Shown: positions 37,273 through 46,951 of the stretch, one piece after another
Layout of the letters: each line of letters begins with the position of its first letter
How positions within the stretch are numbered: the stretch's first letter is position 1
Assembly (NCBI GenBank): GCA_938082545.1
Contig: CALKCL010000002.1
Location: 1-64,000, forward strand
DNA from: an uncultured Gammaproteobacteria bacterium
GTDB taxonomy: Bacteria; Pseudomonadota; Gammaproteobacteria; Ga0077536
Direction: 5' to 3'
DNA length: 64,000 nucleotides
Notes under the pieces: model-generated
Database searches by the model: none
What the model was told of the DNA's origin: nothing
The model's input: only the letters and a program-made list of their open reading frames with translations
Program-made: the position numbers and the translations under genes

Positions 37273-38412
37273 ATGGTGCTCGATATGACTACTTTATTGA
37301 TAGATGATAAGGCTACTATTTGTAATGCAAATGTAAAAAATAACGAACTCTGGATCAATCAAGAAGAGCTAGAAAAAACTACTGGTTGGTCGCTAAAAGC
37401 TGAGGGGTTTTGCCAAGGAAACACTTGCATCCCTTATCCGAAAACAGAAACGGAAAATTTCGTACAAGGAAGCGAAGTGAACGTATCTTCATTCTGGACT
37501 CTCATGGATAAGCCAATTTTACATGATAAGTCTGGCGACACATGGATGCTTGGCACAAGCCATAAGGAAAGGTTAGGTGCGCTTAATTCTCTACAAGCCC
37601 CCAACTTCTCCTTACCTGATTTAGAAGGCAAGCAACATACTCTTTCAGACTATAAAGGCAAAAGAATTTTTTTGACGACCTGGTCCTCATGGTGAGGATG
37701 CAGGCATGACTTGCCCGTGTGGCAGGATATGTATGAGTCAGTTAAAGATCACGATTTTATAGTTATCGCAGTCGCTCAAGAAAGTAGGGGCGAAGAAACT
37801 GCACGTGAATTTATTGAGGCTGCAGACCCCAGCTACGTGTGCCTTATAGACGAACAACACCAGGTCGCCGACCTATACAACATGGTGAATGTCCCTAACG
37901 CTGTTTGGATTGATGAGAACGGCGTCATTGTAAGGCCTTCAGAGACAGCAGGCTCTCACGATTCATTCCGCTCAATGAATCGTACTGATTTTTCTCAATC
38001 AGATGAGGCTTTAGCATTAGCTGCAAAGGCGCAGTCTACATATTTGGCTGCGGTCAAAGATTGGGCGATAAAAGGTTCTGAATCAGAACATGCTTTTAGT
38101 GAACAGGAAGCGAGAGAACACATCGCACGTCCTACCCAACAAACGGCACTAGCACATGCAAGCTTCCATCTCGGCATATATTTACGCAAAAATGGAAAAG
38201 AAGATGAAGGTGATCTTTTTTTAAAGTCCGCATCTGAACTGCATCCCGACTCTTGGAACATGTTTAGGCAAGCGATGAATCTTAAAGATATCGGAGAGGT
38301 TGCTGGTTTGGCAGCTGACCACAGCTTCTTTGAGCGACTAGATGCGTTAGAGGGAAAAAGGTATTACCCGCCGCCTGATATAGCTGGCTTCCCACGAGAA
38401 CCTGGTTATTAA
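37273..38412 (+). CDS. Selenocysteine-containing thioredoxin/AhpC-like protein (TGA 37693-37695 read as Sec)
   Basis: Read through the in-frame TGA at 37693-37695, this is a 379-residue protein. Residues 1-108 form a domain of unknown function with Cys47 and Cys52. Residues 109-250 are a TlpA/AhpC-type thioredoxin fold: APNFSLPDLEGKQHTLSDY, then TTWSSW-U-GCRHDLPVW. Sec141 takes the first redox-active position of the Cys-x-Cys/Trx-type motif, with Cys143 two residues on. The fold continues normally (VIAVAQESRGEETAREFI; VNVPNAVWIDENG). Residues 270-379 are helical and TPR-like. The start may be ATG 37273 or 37285. No signal peptide is visible, so it is probably cytosolic. A SECIS-like hairpin follows the TGA. 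Gene callers will split it at the TGA. Confidence 0.9.
37710..37726 (+). promoter_or_regulatory. Predicted bacterial SECIS hairpin in the thioredoxin-like gene
   Basis: CTTGCC (37710-37715) pairs with GGCAGG (37721-37726), including one T-G pair, around the 5-nt loop CGTGT. The loop begins 20 nt after the TGA. Stem length, loop length, loop sequence (CGTG) and distance closely match the hairpin in the peroxiredoxin gene. An alternative, shorter hairpin GGCA/TGCC (37703-37715) is possible. By-eye inference. Confidence 0.65.
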
Positions 38413-38464
38413 AAATAATACTCACTAACCAAAATGAACTTCCAGGCAAAAGGGTAGCGCAACT

Positions 38465-39451
38465 ATGGGCTTGTTAGTAGATGGAGTGTGGACGGACCAA
38501 TGGTATGATACCAAGTCCACAGCTGGTCGATTCGAGCGTCCACAAAGTTCATTGCGAAATTGGGTTACCAAAGACGGCTCGGCTGGAATAACAGGGATTT
38601 CAGGATATAAGGCTGAAACTAGCCGATATCACTTATATATTTCCCTAGCTTGTCCTTGGGCCCACCGAACTCTAATTTTCCGCAAGCTCAAAGGCCTGGA
38701 ATCTTGTATTGACATCTCAGTAGTCCATTGGTTAATGGAAGAAAATGGATGGACCTTTAAAGAAGGACCAGGTGTCATCGCTGATAGCGTTAACCATGCA
38801 CAATTTATGCACCAGGTTTACACAAAAGCGAAACCTGACTACACAGGACGTGTCACTGTTCCCGTTCTATGGGATAAGAAGACATCTAGCATCGTCTCTA
38901 ACGAGTCGTCAGACATCATTCAAATGCTAAATAGTTCGTTCGATTCGGCAGGCGCCTCACCAGGAAATTACTTCCCTGCTGAACTCATAACCGAAATGGA
39001 CAATGTCAACGACAGGATCTATAACTCTTTCAACAATGGGGTTTATAAATGTGGCTTCGCTACCAGCCAAAAGGCCTATCAAGATGCACTTGTTCCACTA
39101 TTTGAAACAATGGATTGGATGGAAGAGCGACTCTCACGAGGGCGATATCTACTAGGGGAAAAAATGACTGCATCTGACTGGCGGGTATTCCCAACTCTAT
39201 GCCGCTTTGATTCGGTGTATCATGCTCACTTCAAATGCTCAACAAAACGACTCATTGACTACCCAAACCTATGGGACTACACCCGCGATCTTTACCAAAC
39301 GTCGGGAATCTCAGAGACTTTTGATATGGATCACGCCCGTAAGCACTACTACCTCAGTCATACCCAAATAAACCCAACAGCAATAATACCAGAGCTTCTA
39401 TCTAATGCGGACTTTTCAGTGCCTCATACTCGTTTAAAAAAATACGACTGA
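38465..39451 (+). CDS. Glutathionyl-hydroquinone reductase (Xi-class GST, YqjG-like)
   Basis: Enzymes of this family use glutathione to reduce glutathionyl-hydroquinones back to hydroquinones. The 328-residue protein (YqjG 328) has the Xi-class active site SLACPWAHRTL, with catalytic Cys63. The thioredoxin part is followed by a helical C-terminal domain (VNDRIYNSFNNGVYKCGFA; DWRVFPTLCRFDSVYHAHF), with the family Tyr and Trp positions. It starts 52 bp after the selenoprotein and may be co-expressed. Cytosolic. Confidence 0.92.
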   Translation: MGLLVDGVWTDQWYDTKSTAGRFERPQSSLRNWVTKDGSAGITGISGYKAETSRYHLYISLACPWAHRTLIFRKLKGLESCIDISVVHWLMEENGWTFKEGPGVIADSVNHAQFMHQVYTKAKPDYTGRVTVPVLWDKKTSSIVSNESSDIIQMLNSSFDSAGASPGNYFPAELITEMDNVNDRIYNSFNNGVYKCGFATSQKAYQDALVPLFETMDWMEERLSRGRYLLGEKMTASDWRVFPTLCRFDSVYHAHFKCSTKRLIDYPNLWDYTRDLYQTSGISETFDMDHARKHYYLSHTQINPTAIIPELLSNADFSVPHTRLKKYD

Positions 39452-39457
39452 AACTCC

Positions 39458-42340
39458 CTAACCGTCTGCCATGTAACTCTCTATAGGTGGACAAGAACAC
39501 ACCAACGAACGATCACCTGCAGCATTATCAATACGACCGACTGTGGGCCAGTACTTCGCGACGCTCATCTTTCCGCTAGGAAATGCCGCCTGTTTCCGAG
39601 TATATGGGTGAGTCCATGTATCTGCCATAAGATATTCTGCTGTGTGCGGAGCATTTATTAGAGGGTTATCGTTATTCGACCATTCTCCACTTGCGATTTT
39701 CTCGGCCTCACCTGCTATCAGAATCATTGCTTCACAAAATCGATCGATCTCTTCCAATGGTTCAGACTCAGTCGGCTCCACCATCAATGTCTGGGCTACT
39801 GGCCAAGACATCGTCGGGCTATGGAACCCATAGTCCATTAAACGTTTCGCAACATCATCAACAGTGACTTTCGCTTTTGACTGGATCTTACGGGTGTCTA
39901 TGATGCATTCGTGCGCAACTAATCCATTGCTACCAGTGAATAAAATATCAAAATGGTTGCTCAACCTTTTCGCAATATAATTTGCTGATAAAATAGATAC
40001 TTGGGTCGCTTTCGTCAGTCCGCTACCACCCATCATCGCAATGTACGCCCAAGAAATGGGAAGTATTGAGGCGGAGCCCCATGGTGCAGATGAGATAGGC
40101 CCAATACCCATAGCCTCTGTGGTCAACAGTGAAAGAGGTGTAGTTGGTAGAAACGGGCGCAAATGATTTGCTACAGCAATCGGCCCAACCCCAGGACCAC
40201 CGCCACCGTGAGGTATGCAGAAGGTCTTGTGGAGATTAAGGTGCATGACGTCTGGTCCAAAATGTCCGGGTAAACACATCCCAACCATCGCCTGCAAATT
40301 AGCGCCATCCATATATACTTGTCCACCAGCATCATGCACTATCTGGCAGATCTCACGTATCCCTTCTTCAAAGACACCATGTGTAGAGGGGTAAGTAACC
40401 ATTATTGCTGCCAATTTTCTCTTGTGAAGGGCTACCTTCTCTCTAAGATCTGAGAGATTCACGTCACCATCTTCATCGCATGCCACAATGACCACTTTCA
40501 TATTGCTCATAACCGCGCTAGCTGGGTTAGTTCCGTGAGCACTCGATGGAATCAAACAAACATCCCTATCATCTTCTCCTCTGGCCTTATAGTATGCTCG
40601 AATAGTCAAAAGACCGGCATACTCTCCTTGAGAACCCGCATTAGGCTGCAATGAAATACCCGAAAAACCGGTAATTTGGCACAGCTTGTTTTCGAGATCT
40701 TCTATTAGCTCTTGATAACCTTCTGTTTGATCCAAAGGTGCAAAAGGGTGGACTTTAGAAAATCCGGCCCAAGTAATCGGCATCATTTCGCTAGCAGCAT
40801 TTAGCTTCATCGTACAGGAACCTAAAGGTATCATCGCGCGATTAAGGGCTAAGTCTTTTTCCTCTAAAACTCGCATATATCGCATCATGGCTGTCTCAGA
40901 GTGGTATTTGTTGAAAATGGGATGCGTCAAAATAGCGCTCTGTCTAACTAGCTCATGGGGAATGCCCTCTAAAGCCGACAAATTGCAATTTACCAGCGGT
41001 TCTTCTCCTGAGACCGGATTAATGATGACTTTGACTAATTCTGTGATGTCATCAAGAGTGGTCGTTTCATTTACTGACAAACCTATAGCTTCTGCTCCTA
41101 TGACTCTTAGGTTATAACCTTTAGCCTTCGCCCTCTTATGAATCGCTTCAGCAGCGAGTGTATCAAAAACGATAGTATCGAAAAAAGATGAATTTCTGAC
41201 CGAAATACCCCCCTCTCTTAGCTGAGAAACCAATATTTTAAGCATTAGGTGTATCCGTTGGGCAATTTGCTCTAGACCCTTTGGACCATGATAGACACAA
41301 TACATGCTTGCGACATTAGCCAAGAGCACTTGCGCAGTGCAGATGTTAGAAGTAGCTTTCTCACGGCGTATGTGTTGTTCGCGAGTCTGCAGCGCCATTC
41401 GAAAAGCTACTTTCCCATCTTTATCCGAAGAGACTCCTATAACTCTTCCGGGTATTTGACGCTTGTACTCTTCCCTGCACGCCATAAATGCGGCATGCGG
41501 CCCACCAAAACCGAGAGGTACGCCAAAACGCTGGGTCGATCCAACCACGATATCTGCCCCCCATTCTCCAGGAGGGCTTAAGAGGACTAGCGCCATGGGA
41601 TCTGCAGCTACGGCTAAAAGCCCCCCTGCTTGGTGGAGACACTCAGCGACTTCTCGATAATCGTGAATTTCGCCATCAACGTTGGGATATTGCAAAAGAA
41701 CACCGAAAACATCGAGATTTTCAAGATCCGTAAAGAGATCACCTATATGAACATCAATTCCTAAGGGCTCGGCTCGAGTCAACACGACGGCTATGGTTTG
41801 CGGCAAACAATCTGCTGCTACAAAAAAGCACTTACTCTTACTTTTACCCACTCTCATCATCAAAGTCATGGCTTCAGCCGCCGCCGTGCCCTCATCAAGA
41901 AGAGATGCATTAGCCATCGGCATTCCCGTTAAATCCATCACTACTTGCTGAAAGTTCAAAAGCGCCTCGAGCCGGCCTTGTGATATTTCTGCCTGATAGG
42001 GGGTATAAGCCGTATACCAACCCGGATTTTCAAGTAGATTCCTCAGAATAACACTTGGGGTATGCGTATCATGATAACCGAGGCCAATTAGAGACTTCAT
42101 AGGGATGTTCTTAGCTGACATCTTTTGCAAAGCACAAAGAGCTTGAGCCTCGGACATTGAGCCAAAATTAAGAGCATTATCGACTCTAATATTATCTGGA
42201 ATAGTAAGACTCATTAGTTGATCAATACTTTCAAACCCTAAAGTTTCGAGCATATATGCAATATCTTTGTCTGATGGCCCTATGTGCCGGGACACAAATT
42301 CGTTACTGCAATCGAGCGATTCTATAGACTTCATGGTCAC
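39458..42340 (-). CDS. gcvP: Glycine dehydrogenase (decarboxylating), P protein
   Basis: The P protein decarboxylates glycine with PLP and passes the aminomethyl group to GcvH. At 960 residues it is the single-chain form (E. coli 957). The PLP lysine is in [17 protein letters not shown] near residue 703. The glycine-rich stretch and the N-terminal half's [17 protein letters not shown]-like segment ([16 protein letters not shown]) are present. Its start overlaps the gcvH stop by 4 bp (translational coupling). It is the last gene of the riboswitch-controlled operon and ends 6 bp from the convergent GST gene. Confidence 0.97.
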   Translation of the reverse strand: MTMKSIESLDCSNEFVSRHIGPSDKDIAYMLETLGFESIDQLMSLTIPDNIRVDNALNFGSMSEAQALCALQKMSAKNIPMKSLIGLGYHDTHTPSVILRNLLENPGWYTAYTPYQAEISQGRLEALLNFQQVVMDLTGMPMANASLLDEGTAAAEAMTLMMRVGKSKSKCFFVAADCLPQTIAVVLTRAEPLGIDVHIGDLFTDLENLDVFGVLLQYPNVDGEIHDYREVAECLHQAGGLLAVAADPMALVLLSPPGEWGADIVVGSTQRFGVPLGFGGPHAAFMACREEYKRQIPGRVIGVSSDKDGKVAFRMALQTREQHIRREKATSNICTAQVLLANVASMYCVYHGPKGLEQIAQRIHLMLKILVSQLREGGISVRNSSFFDTIVFDTLAAEAIHKRAKAKGYNLRVIGAEAIGLSVNETTTLDDITELVKVIINPVSGEEPLVNCNLSALEGIPHELVRQSAILTHPIFNKYHSETAMMRYMRVLEEKDLALNRAMIPLGSCTMKLNAASEMMPITWAGFSKVHPFAPLDQTEGYQELIEDLENKLCQITGFSGISLQPNAGSQGEYAGLLTIRAYYKARGEDDRDVCLIPSSAHGTNPASAVMSNMKVVIVACDEDGDVNLSDLREKVALHKRKLAAIMVTYPSTHGVFEEGIREICQIVHDAGGQVYMDGANLQAMVGMCLPGHFGPDVMHLNLHKTFCIPHGGGGPGVGPIAVANHLRPFLPTTPLSLLTTEAMGIGPISSAPWGSASILPISWAYIAMMGGSGLTKATQVSILSANYIAKRLSNHFDILFTGSNGLVAHECIIDTRKIQSKAKVTVDDVAKRLMDYGFHSPTMSWPVAQTLMVEPTESEPLEEIDRFCEAMILIAGEAEKIASGEWSNNDNPLINAPHTAEYLMADTWTHPYTRKQAAFPSGKMSVAKYWPTVGRIDNAAGDRSLVCSCPPIESYMADG

Positions 42341-42714
42341 TCTTCACCCGCCAAAAGAAAAGTTTCATAAGCTTCGCTGTCCATTAATTCTGATAGGTTC
42401 GCTAAATCAGAGATCTCTAATCTATAAAACCAGCCTTCTTCTTCCGCACTTTGATTAATAACTTGGGGGTTAGAATCCAAAATCTCATTTATCTCTATGA
42501 CTCGCCCAGAACAAGGGGCGAACACTTCGCTGGCTGCTTTGACTGACTCAATGATACAAATTTCATCTCCCTGTCCAACGATATCTCCGACTTGCGGCAG
42601 CTCCACAAAAACAATATCTCCTAACTCCTCTTGTGCATGATTAGAGATACCAACAGTCCCAATGTTTCCATCAATGACAAGCCATTCGTGGTCTTTAGAG
42701 TATTTTATGCTCAT
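42337..42714 (-). CDS. gcvH: Glycine cleavage system H protein
   Basis: GcvH carries the lipoyl arm between P, T and L proteins. The 125-residue protein has the lipoylation site ESVKAASE with Lys59 and the start [13 protein letters not shown] typical of GcvH. It lies 20 bp after gcvT and overlaps gcvP by 4 bp. The L protein (lpd) is not in the window. Confidence 0.97.
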   Translation of the reverse strand: MSIKYSKDHEWLVIDGNIGTVGISNHAQEELGDIVFVELPQVGDIVGQGDEICIIESVKAASEVFAPCSGRVIEINEILDSNPQVINQSAEEEGWFYRLEISDLANLSELMDSEAYETFLLAGEE

Positions 42715-42734
42715 AAAATTCCTTTTAGATGAAG

Positions 42735-43841
42735 CTAAAGATAATAATGATGGGGATGGAAAGGTATCTTGGTAACTTTCCCTTCAACCATCTTCCCTCT
42801 GATAGAAAGTAGGATGTCAGTCCCTTCATCGGAGTGTTCTGACGACACATAGCCCATAGCTATTGACTGACCTACGCTAGGGCCATACCCGCCTGATGTC
42901 ACCTTCCCAACTAAATCTCCTCCCTCAGTATAAATTTCCGTACCTTCTCTAGCAGGCGATCGACCTGAAGGGAAAATCCCTACTCTTTTTATGGGTGGGC
43001 CTAACAAAATATCCTTAAGAACTCGCTCTGAGCCCAAAAAGTCACCCAACTCGCGACGATGCTTCGGAATAGTCCAACCTAGTCCAGCTTCAATAGGAGA
43101 CGTATGTTCATCCAAGTCCTTTCCATAAAGACACAGCCCAGCCTCTAGTCTCAGGGTATCTCTAGCACCCAACCCCGCAAGTTTTACAGCATCTGAAGCA
43201 ATTATCGACTCCGCAACAGTCGCCACAGAACGATTAGGGATAGACAACTCATAGCCATCCTCGCCTGTGTACCCGCAACGGCTCAATCCTACTGGGATGT
43301 TCCCAACCGCGCTAATAGCCGAGGACATGAAAGGCATACGGTTAGCTTCAGTGCACCCCAGCAGCTCTAGAACTCTTGAGGCATAAGGACCCTGCAACGC
43401 TAACAGACTATGTTCTTCTAATACTTCTAAAGTAGCCTCGCCAGCTAAGGCATCTGCGATCGTAGAGAAATCAATATCTTTGCGAGAAGCGTTGACCACG
43501 ATGCCTAGCTTATCGCCCCAATTAGTCACAATCAGGTCATCAGTAATGCCTCCCAAACCATTCATCAAGAAACTATAACGAGACTGCCCTTCCCTTAGTC
43601 CTTGAATGTCTCCCGGCACAATGGTTTCTAAAAAGGCGGCGGCGCGATCCCCATGAATCCAAGCTTGGCCCATATGAGACACGTCGAATAACCCTGCCTT
43701 ACAACGAGTGTGCAGATGTTCGCCTAAAATACCAAGAGAGTATTGGAGCGGCATTGAATAACCCGCAAACGGCACCATTTTAGATCCGTGCTCCTCGTGC
43801 ATCGCATTCAGAGGTAATAGATTTGCGGGGTCTTTACTCAT
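42735..43841 (-). CDS. gcvT: Glycine cleavage system T protein (aminomethyltransferase)
   Basis: GcvT moves the methylene group from the lipoyl arm to tetrahydrofolate and releases ammonia. I chose the ATG at 43841 (MSKDPANLLPLNAMHEEHG), giving 368 residues, against a GTG at 43868 with nine extra codons. Seen are VPFAGYSMPLQYS near the start, FDVSHMGQ, GYTGEDGYELSIP (folate site) and EAGLCLYGKDLDE. It is the first gene after the tandem glycine riboswitch, which ends about 70 bp upstream. Confidence 0.95.
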   Translation of the reverse strand: MSKDPANLLPLNAMHEEHGSKMVPFAGYSMPLQYSLGILGEHLHTRCKAGLFDVSHMGQAWIHGDRAAAFLETIVPGDIQGLREGQSRYSFLMNGLGGITDDLIVTNWGDKLGIVVNASRKDIDFSTIADALAGEATLEVLEEHSLLALQGPYASRVLELLGCTEANRMPFMSSAISAVGNIPVGLSRCGYTGEDGYELSIPNRSVATVAESIIASDAVKLAGLGARDTLRLEAGLCLYGKDLDEHTSPIEAGLGWTIPKHRRELGDFLGSERVLKDILLGPPIKRVGIFPSGRSPAREGTEIYTEGGDLVGKVTSGGYGPSVGQSIAMGYVSSEHSDEGTDILLSIRGKMVEGKVTKIPFHPHHYYL

Positions 43842-43910
43842 TTTTTTCTCGATTTCAAGGGGACACACCGAACGGACACATCACAGTTGCGATTTACGTC
43901 CATCCAACCT

Positions 43911-44097
43911 GCCCCCTCTGTCTTGGAACCTGAAAGTATCGCCTTTGTATAGCAAAGGTTTACATCTTCGGTGGGCATGTATTTGCAACACACGCCGCTT
44001 TCCAGAGCCTCATCCCATAACGGTCCTTTTGCCTGAGAGATTCCGGGGCGGTTACTCCTTCGGCACTAGCATCAAGCTAGTTTCTCCCGTTATGGTG
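43911..44097 (-). promoter_or_regulatory. Tandem glycine riboswitch upstream of gcvTHP
   Basis: Two glycine aptamers lie back to back on the minus strand. Aptamer 1 (about 44097-44015) has CGGGAGAAACTAG, the conserved GCCGAAGGAGTAACC, then AATCTCTCAGGCAAAAGGAC. Aptamer 2 (about 44010-43911) has GCTCTGGAAAGCGGC, CACCGAAGATGTAA, ACTTTCAGGTTCC and GACAGAGGGGG. These match the two aptamer consensus sets of the gcvT RNA family in order. Family knowledge: glycine binding usually turns on glycine cleavage genes. The expression platform lies between 43911 and the gcvT start but was not resolved by eye. Confidence 0.92.
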
Positions 44098-44116
44098 TAT
44101 CGAGAATTGACTGTGA

Positions 44117-44144
44117 TTATTACAAACAGGTATCAACAACACAA
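44117..44144 (-). promoter_or_regulatory. Possible promoter of the gcv operon
   Basis: On the minus strand, TTGTGT (44139-44144) and TAATAA (44117-44122) are 16 bp apart. Transcription would begin near 44110, about 13 bases before the first aptamer. The match to consensus is moderate. The rest of the stretch 44145-44350 shows no gene or strong structure. Confidence 0.4.
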
Positions 44145-44350
44145 TAGGCTGTTTTTTTGTTATTTCCGTCTAGGAACAGAGAACGCTCAGAACTTTTAGT
44201 TTTCCTGAACGACAAAACCTACCTCAATTTGCGCAAGAAATTAATATCCCGAAGATAAATAATTAGCAAGGTAGGGACATTCTCATCGGGGGTCACACAA
44301 CTCTTAATCAAACTCGTAGGAGTATAAATTTGTTTCTGAAGGATATGGAA

Positions 44351-44426
<76 letters not shown>

Positions 44427-44471
44427 TATACGCTGCTTCCAAGTCAACCAAATTTTCGAGATTGAGTAAAA

Positions 44472-44548
44472 TGGGGTGGACGATGGGGTTTGAACCCACG
44501 ACCTCAGGAATCACAATCCCGTGCTCTACCAACTGAGCTACGCCCACC
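44472..44548 (-). tRNA. tRNA-His (GTG)
   Basis: This is a 77-nt cloverleaf with anticodon GTG in loop TTGTGAT. The extra 5' G (position -1) faces discriminator C before the encoded CCA, a tRNA-His hallmark. It is the third gene of the tRNA cluster. Confidence 0.96.
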
Positions 44549-44613
44549 ATTGTTCAAGTTCGACTAACTATCCATTAATAAGCTTCGCACTTCAAGCTTA
44601 ACGAGCTAAAACC

Positions 44614-44690
44614 TGGCGCGCCTGGCAGGACTCGAACCTGCTACCCTCGGCTTAGAAGGCCGATGCTCTATCCAAATGAGCTACAGGCGC
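44614..44690 (-). tRNA. tRNA-Arg (TCT)
   Basis: This is a 77-nt cloverleaf with encoded CCA and anticodon TCT in loop CTTCTAA. The acceptor GCGCCTG pairs with CAGGCGC. It is the second gene of the cluster and reads AGA/AGG codons. Confidence 0.96.
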
Positions 44691-44760
44691 TAAACTCTCG
44701 CCGAGAAGCTAAAAACAGCGTCTAATCTATACCTTAATCACAAATGGTCACAATAAAAAT

Positions 44761-44837
44761 TGGTCGGGGCAGAGGGATTCGAACCCCCGACCCCCTGCTC
44801 CCAAAGCAGGTGCGCTACCAGGCTGCGCTATGCCCCG
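44761..44837 (-). tRNA. tRNA-Pro (TGG)
   Basis: This is a 77-nt cloverleaf with encoded CCA and anticodon TGG in loop TTTGGGA. The acceptor CGGGGCA pairs with TGCCCCG. It is the first gene of the Pro-Arg-His-Lys cluster, comparable in content to the E. coli argX-hisR-leuT-proM operon. Confidence 0.96.
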
Positions 44838-44871
44838 AACCGTAAACCTTAGTGAAATAAGGAAGAGCGCG

Positions 44872-44900
44872 ATGATACGCAGCCATTTAGCAAGCGTCAA
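44872..44900 (-). promoter_or_regulatory. Strong stable-RNA promoter of the tRNA cluster
   Basis: On the minus strand, TTGACG (44895-44900) and TATCAT (44872-44877) are exactly 17 bp apart. They are followed by a GC-rich discriminator CGCGCTC. GC-rich discriminators are the hallmark of promoters repressed by ppGpp/DksA in the stringent response. The promoter lies about 35 bp upstream of tRNA-Pro. Confidence 0.75.
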
Positions 44901-45120
44901 TTGGATTAATGCTAAAAATACAAAGCACGGTGAAATTTTATTCCTCTTTTTCTCAAAGAACCCTTGATTTTTATAGCTAATTCTTTAATTAGGCAGGTCA
45001 GCAATTTTTTTTCATCTTTATTATAATGACTTAGAAATCACATCTAGCCGACAACGGAGAACTCTTCTCACGGATCGGCCTCAGATAAGTATCAACAACG
45101 CACTCCAAAGGAGTAATCGG

Positions 45121-45621
45121 ATGACCTCAGTAAAAATTGACACCTCGCTAGGAGAGCTAACAATCGAGCTGGACGAAACAGCCGCACCTGAAACGGCCCA
45201 AAATTTCATAAAGTATGTCGAGAAAAATTTTTATGACGGTACTATCTTCCATAGAGTTATCGACGGATTTATGATTCAAGGTGGTGGTATGGATACCGCT
45301 ATGAAAGAAAAAGAAACTGATAGCCCAATCAAGAATGAGGCCAATAACGGATTAAAGAACGACCTAGGCACCGTAGCCATGGCAAGAACATCTGATCCTC
45401 ATTCAGCATCTTCTCAATTTTTCATCAACATCAAAGGCAACGACTTTCTAAACCATACCAGTGAAACGCCCAATGGTTGGGGTTATTGTGTATTTGGGAA
45501 AGTCACTGACGGGATGGACACAGTTACAGCCATCAAATCAGTCCCGACAGGATCGTCCGGTGGACACCAGGATGTGCCAAATGAACCTATTGAAATTATA
45601 AAAGCGACAGTACTTAGCTAA
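45121..45621 (+). CDS. ppiB: Cytosolic peptidyl-prolyl cis-trans isomerase B (cyclophilin)
   Basis: PpiB catalyses proline isomerisation. The 166-residue protein (E. coli 164) has no signal peptide. It has FIKYVEKNFYDGTIFHRVID, FMIQGGG and SSQFFINIKGNDFLNHTSE. AAAGGAG is a strong ribosome binding site. lpxH follows 27 bp downstream, as ppiB-lpxH in many gammaproteobacteria. The 283-bp region upstream (44838-45120) holds the tRNA promoter on the other strand and a TATAAT at 45022-45027. Confidence 0.96.
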   Translation: MTSVKIDTSLGELTIELDETAAPETAQNFIKYVEKNFYDGTIFHRVIDGFMIQGGGMDTAMKEKETDSPIKNEANNGLKNDLGTVAMARTSDPHSASSQFFINIKGNDFLNHTSETPNGWGYCVFGKVTDGMDTVTAIKSVPTGSSGGHQDVPNEPIEIIKATVLS

Positions 45622-45648
45622 TGATCTCAATATGAGTTTCCCATCTAG

Positions 45649-46380
45649 GTGAGTTCACTATTCGTTTCTGACTTGCACCTTAGTCACGAGCGTCCTGATA
45701 AAGTGGAATTGTTCATAAAAATACTCGCCCGCGTGCAGGAACAACAAATCTCCTTGTATATACTAGGGGATTTGTTTGATCTTTGGCTTGGGGATGACGA
45801 TGACGCCTACCCAAATAGGGAAATAGTTGAGGCCTTAGGACATGCAAGCCGCAATGGCGCGTCTATTTATATCGCGCTAGGCAATAGGGACTTCTTGTTT
45901 AGAGAGGTTTTTAAACGCAAAACAGGAGCATGCATTCTCGACGATTATACTGTTATGGAACTGAACTCAGAAAAAACACTACTGACTCATGGAGATTTAC
46001 TCTGTACTCGTGATGTCGCATACCAGAAATTTAGACGCGTCGTTAGAAACCCTTTTTTTTCAGCCTTTTTTTTAGCCTTACCACTCAAATGGCGAAAAAA
46101 AATCGGTGGTAAAACACGAGAGAAAACACAAAATTCCATACAAATGAAAACAAACTCTATCATGGACGTGGATAACCAAACCGTCCTCTCTGTCATGGAA
46201 AAATACAATACTTCTTTATTAATACACGGCCACACTCACCGACCTGGAACACATGTATTTGAGCTAAACAATGCGCCCGCTAGACGCATAGTACTTGGGG
46301 ATTGGTATAGCCAAGGACTAATGCTTTTGTGCTCTGATGATGGAGAAAAAAGTCTGACAGCCGAAGAATTCCTAGCTTAA
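45649..46380 (+). CDS. lpxH: UDP-2,3-diacylglucosamine diphosphatase
   Basis: LpxH hydrolyses UDP-2,3-diacylglucosamine to lipid X in lipid A synthesis, at the inner face of the membrane. The 243-residue metallophosphoesterase has all five metal motifs: SDLHLSHE, GDLFDLWLGDD, GNRDF, HGDLLCTRD and HGHTHRPG. The start is a GTG at 45649, since no in-frame ATG precedes the first metal motif. The ribosome binding site is weak. Confidence 0.94.
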   Translation: MSSLFVSDLHLSHERPDKVELFIKILARVQEQQISLYILGDLFDLWLGDDDDAYPNREIVEALGHASRNGASIYIALGNRDFLFREVFKRKTGACILDDYTVMELNSEKTLLTHGDLLCTRDVAYQKFRRVVRNPFFSAFFLALPLKWRKKIGGKTREKTQNSIQMKTNSIMDVDNQTVLSVMEKYNTSLLIHGHTHRPGTHVFELNNAPARRIVLGDWYSQGLMLLCSDDGEKSLTAEEFLA

Positions 46381-46384
46381 CCTT

Positions 46385-46951
46385 TCACCGTTCGACGCCG
46401 ATTTTAGCCCAGTCAAATAAAGGGCCAGGGTCTGTTTTTCTATCTGGTGCGATATCACTGTGGCCCACTACGTCATGAGGACCACAGCAAGGTAGAGCAT
46501 CCAGTAATAGTTTCAATAGCTTGTTAAGGGAAGAATACTGTTCTTCCGTGAAAGGCACGGAATCTGAACCTTCAATCTCGATTCCGACAGAAAAGTCATT
46601 GCAGTTATCAAGTTCTTTCCATCTCGACAATCCGGCATGCCAAGCTCTATTATTTATGGAGACAAATTGAGTTATTTCTCCAGATCTGCCCACAAAAAAG
46701 TGTGCTGACACTTTTACTTCTAATAACTCATCAATATAAGGATGAGCACCAGGCGGCAGTTTGTTTGTGAAAAAATTTTCAACCATCCCTGATTCAAATT
46801 GGCCAGGAGGAAGGCTGATCGAATGAATAACAATTAATGTTACTACTATACCTACAGGCCGGACATCGTGATTTGGAGAAGCTATCTGCCGTATTGTTTC
46901 AACCCAACCATCTTTTATTACGATTGGATATTCGAGTGCGTCAGATTTCAA
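46385..46951 (-). CDS. ampD: 1,6-anhydro-N-acetylmuramyl-L-alanine amidase
   Basis: AmpD cleaves the peptide from anhydro-muropeptides during cell-wall recycling in the cytosol. The 188-residue protein (E. coli 183) has the zinc ligands in LIVIHSISLPPGQF, the opening of the family, and VGHSDIAPDRKTDPG near the C-terminus. No signal peptide is seen, as expected for AmpD rather than AmiD. It starts directly after the egtD stop, with no gap, so translational coupling is likely. Confidence 0.94.
   Translation of the reverse strand: MKSDALEYPIVIKDGWVETIRQIASPNHDVRPVGIVVTLIVIHSISLPPGQFESGMVENFFTNKLPPGAHPYIDELLEVKVSAHFFVGRSGEITQFVSINNRAWHAGLSRWKELDNCNDFSVGIEIEGSDSVPFTEEQYSSLNKLLKLLLDALPCCGPHDVVGHSDIAPDRKTDPGPLFDWAKIGVER

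Noticed and set aside
43945-44199. 84-codon plus-strand open frame
   Set aside because: It is antisense to the tandem glycine riboswitch and reads through RNA structure.
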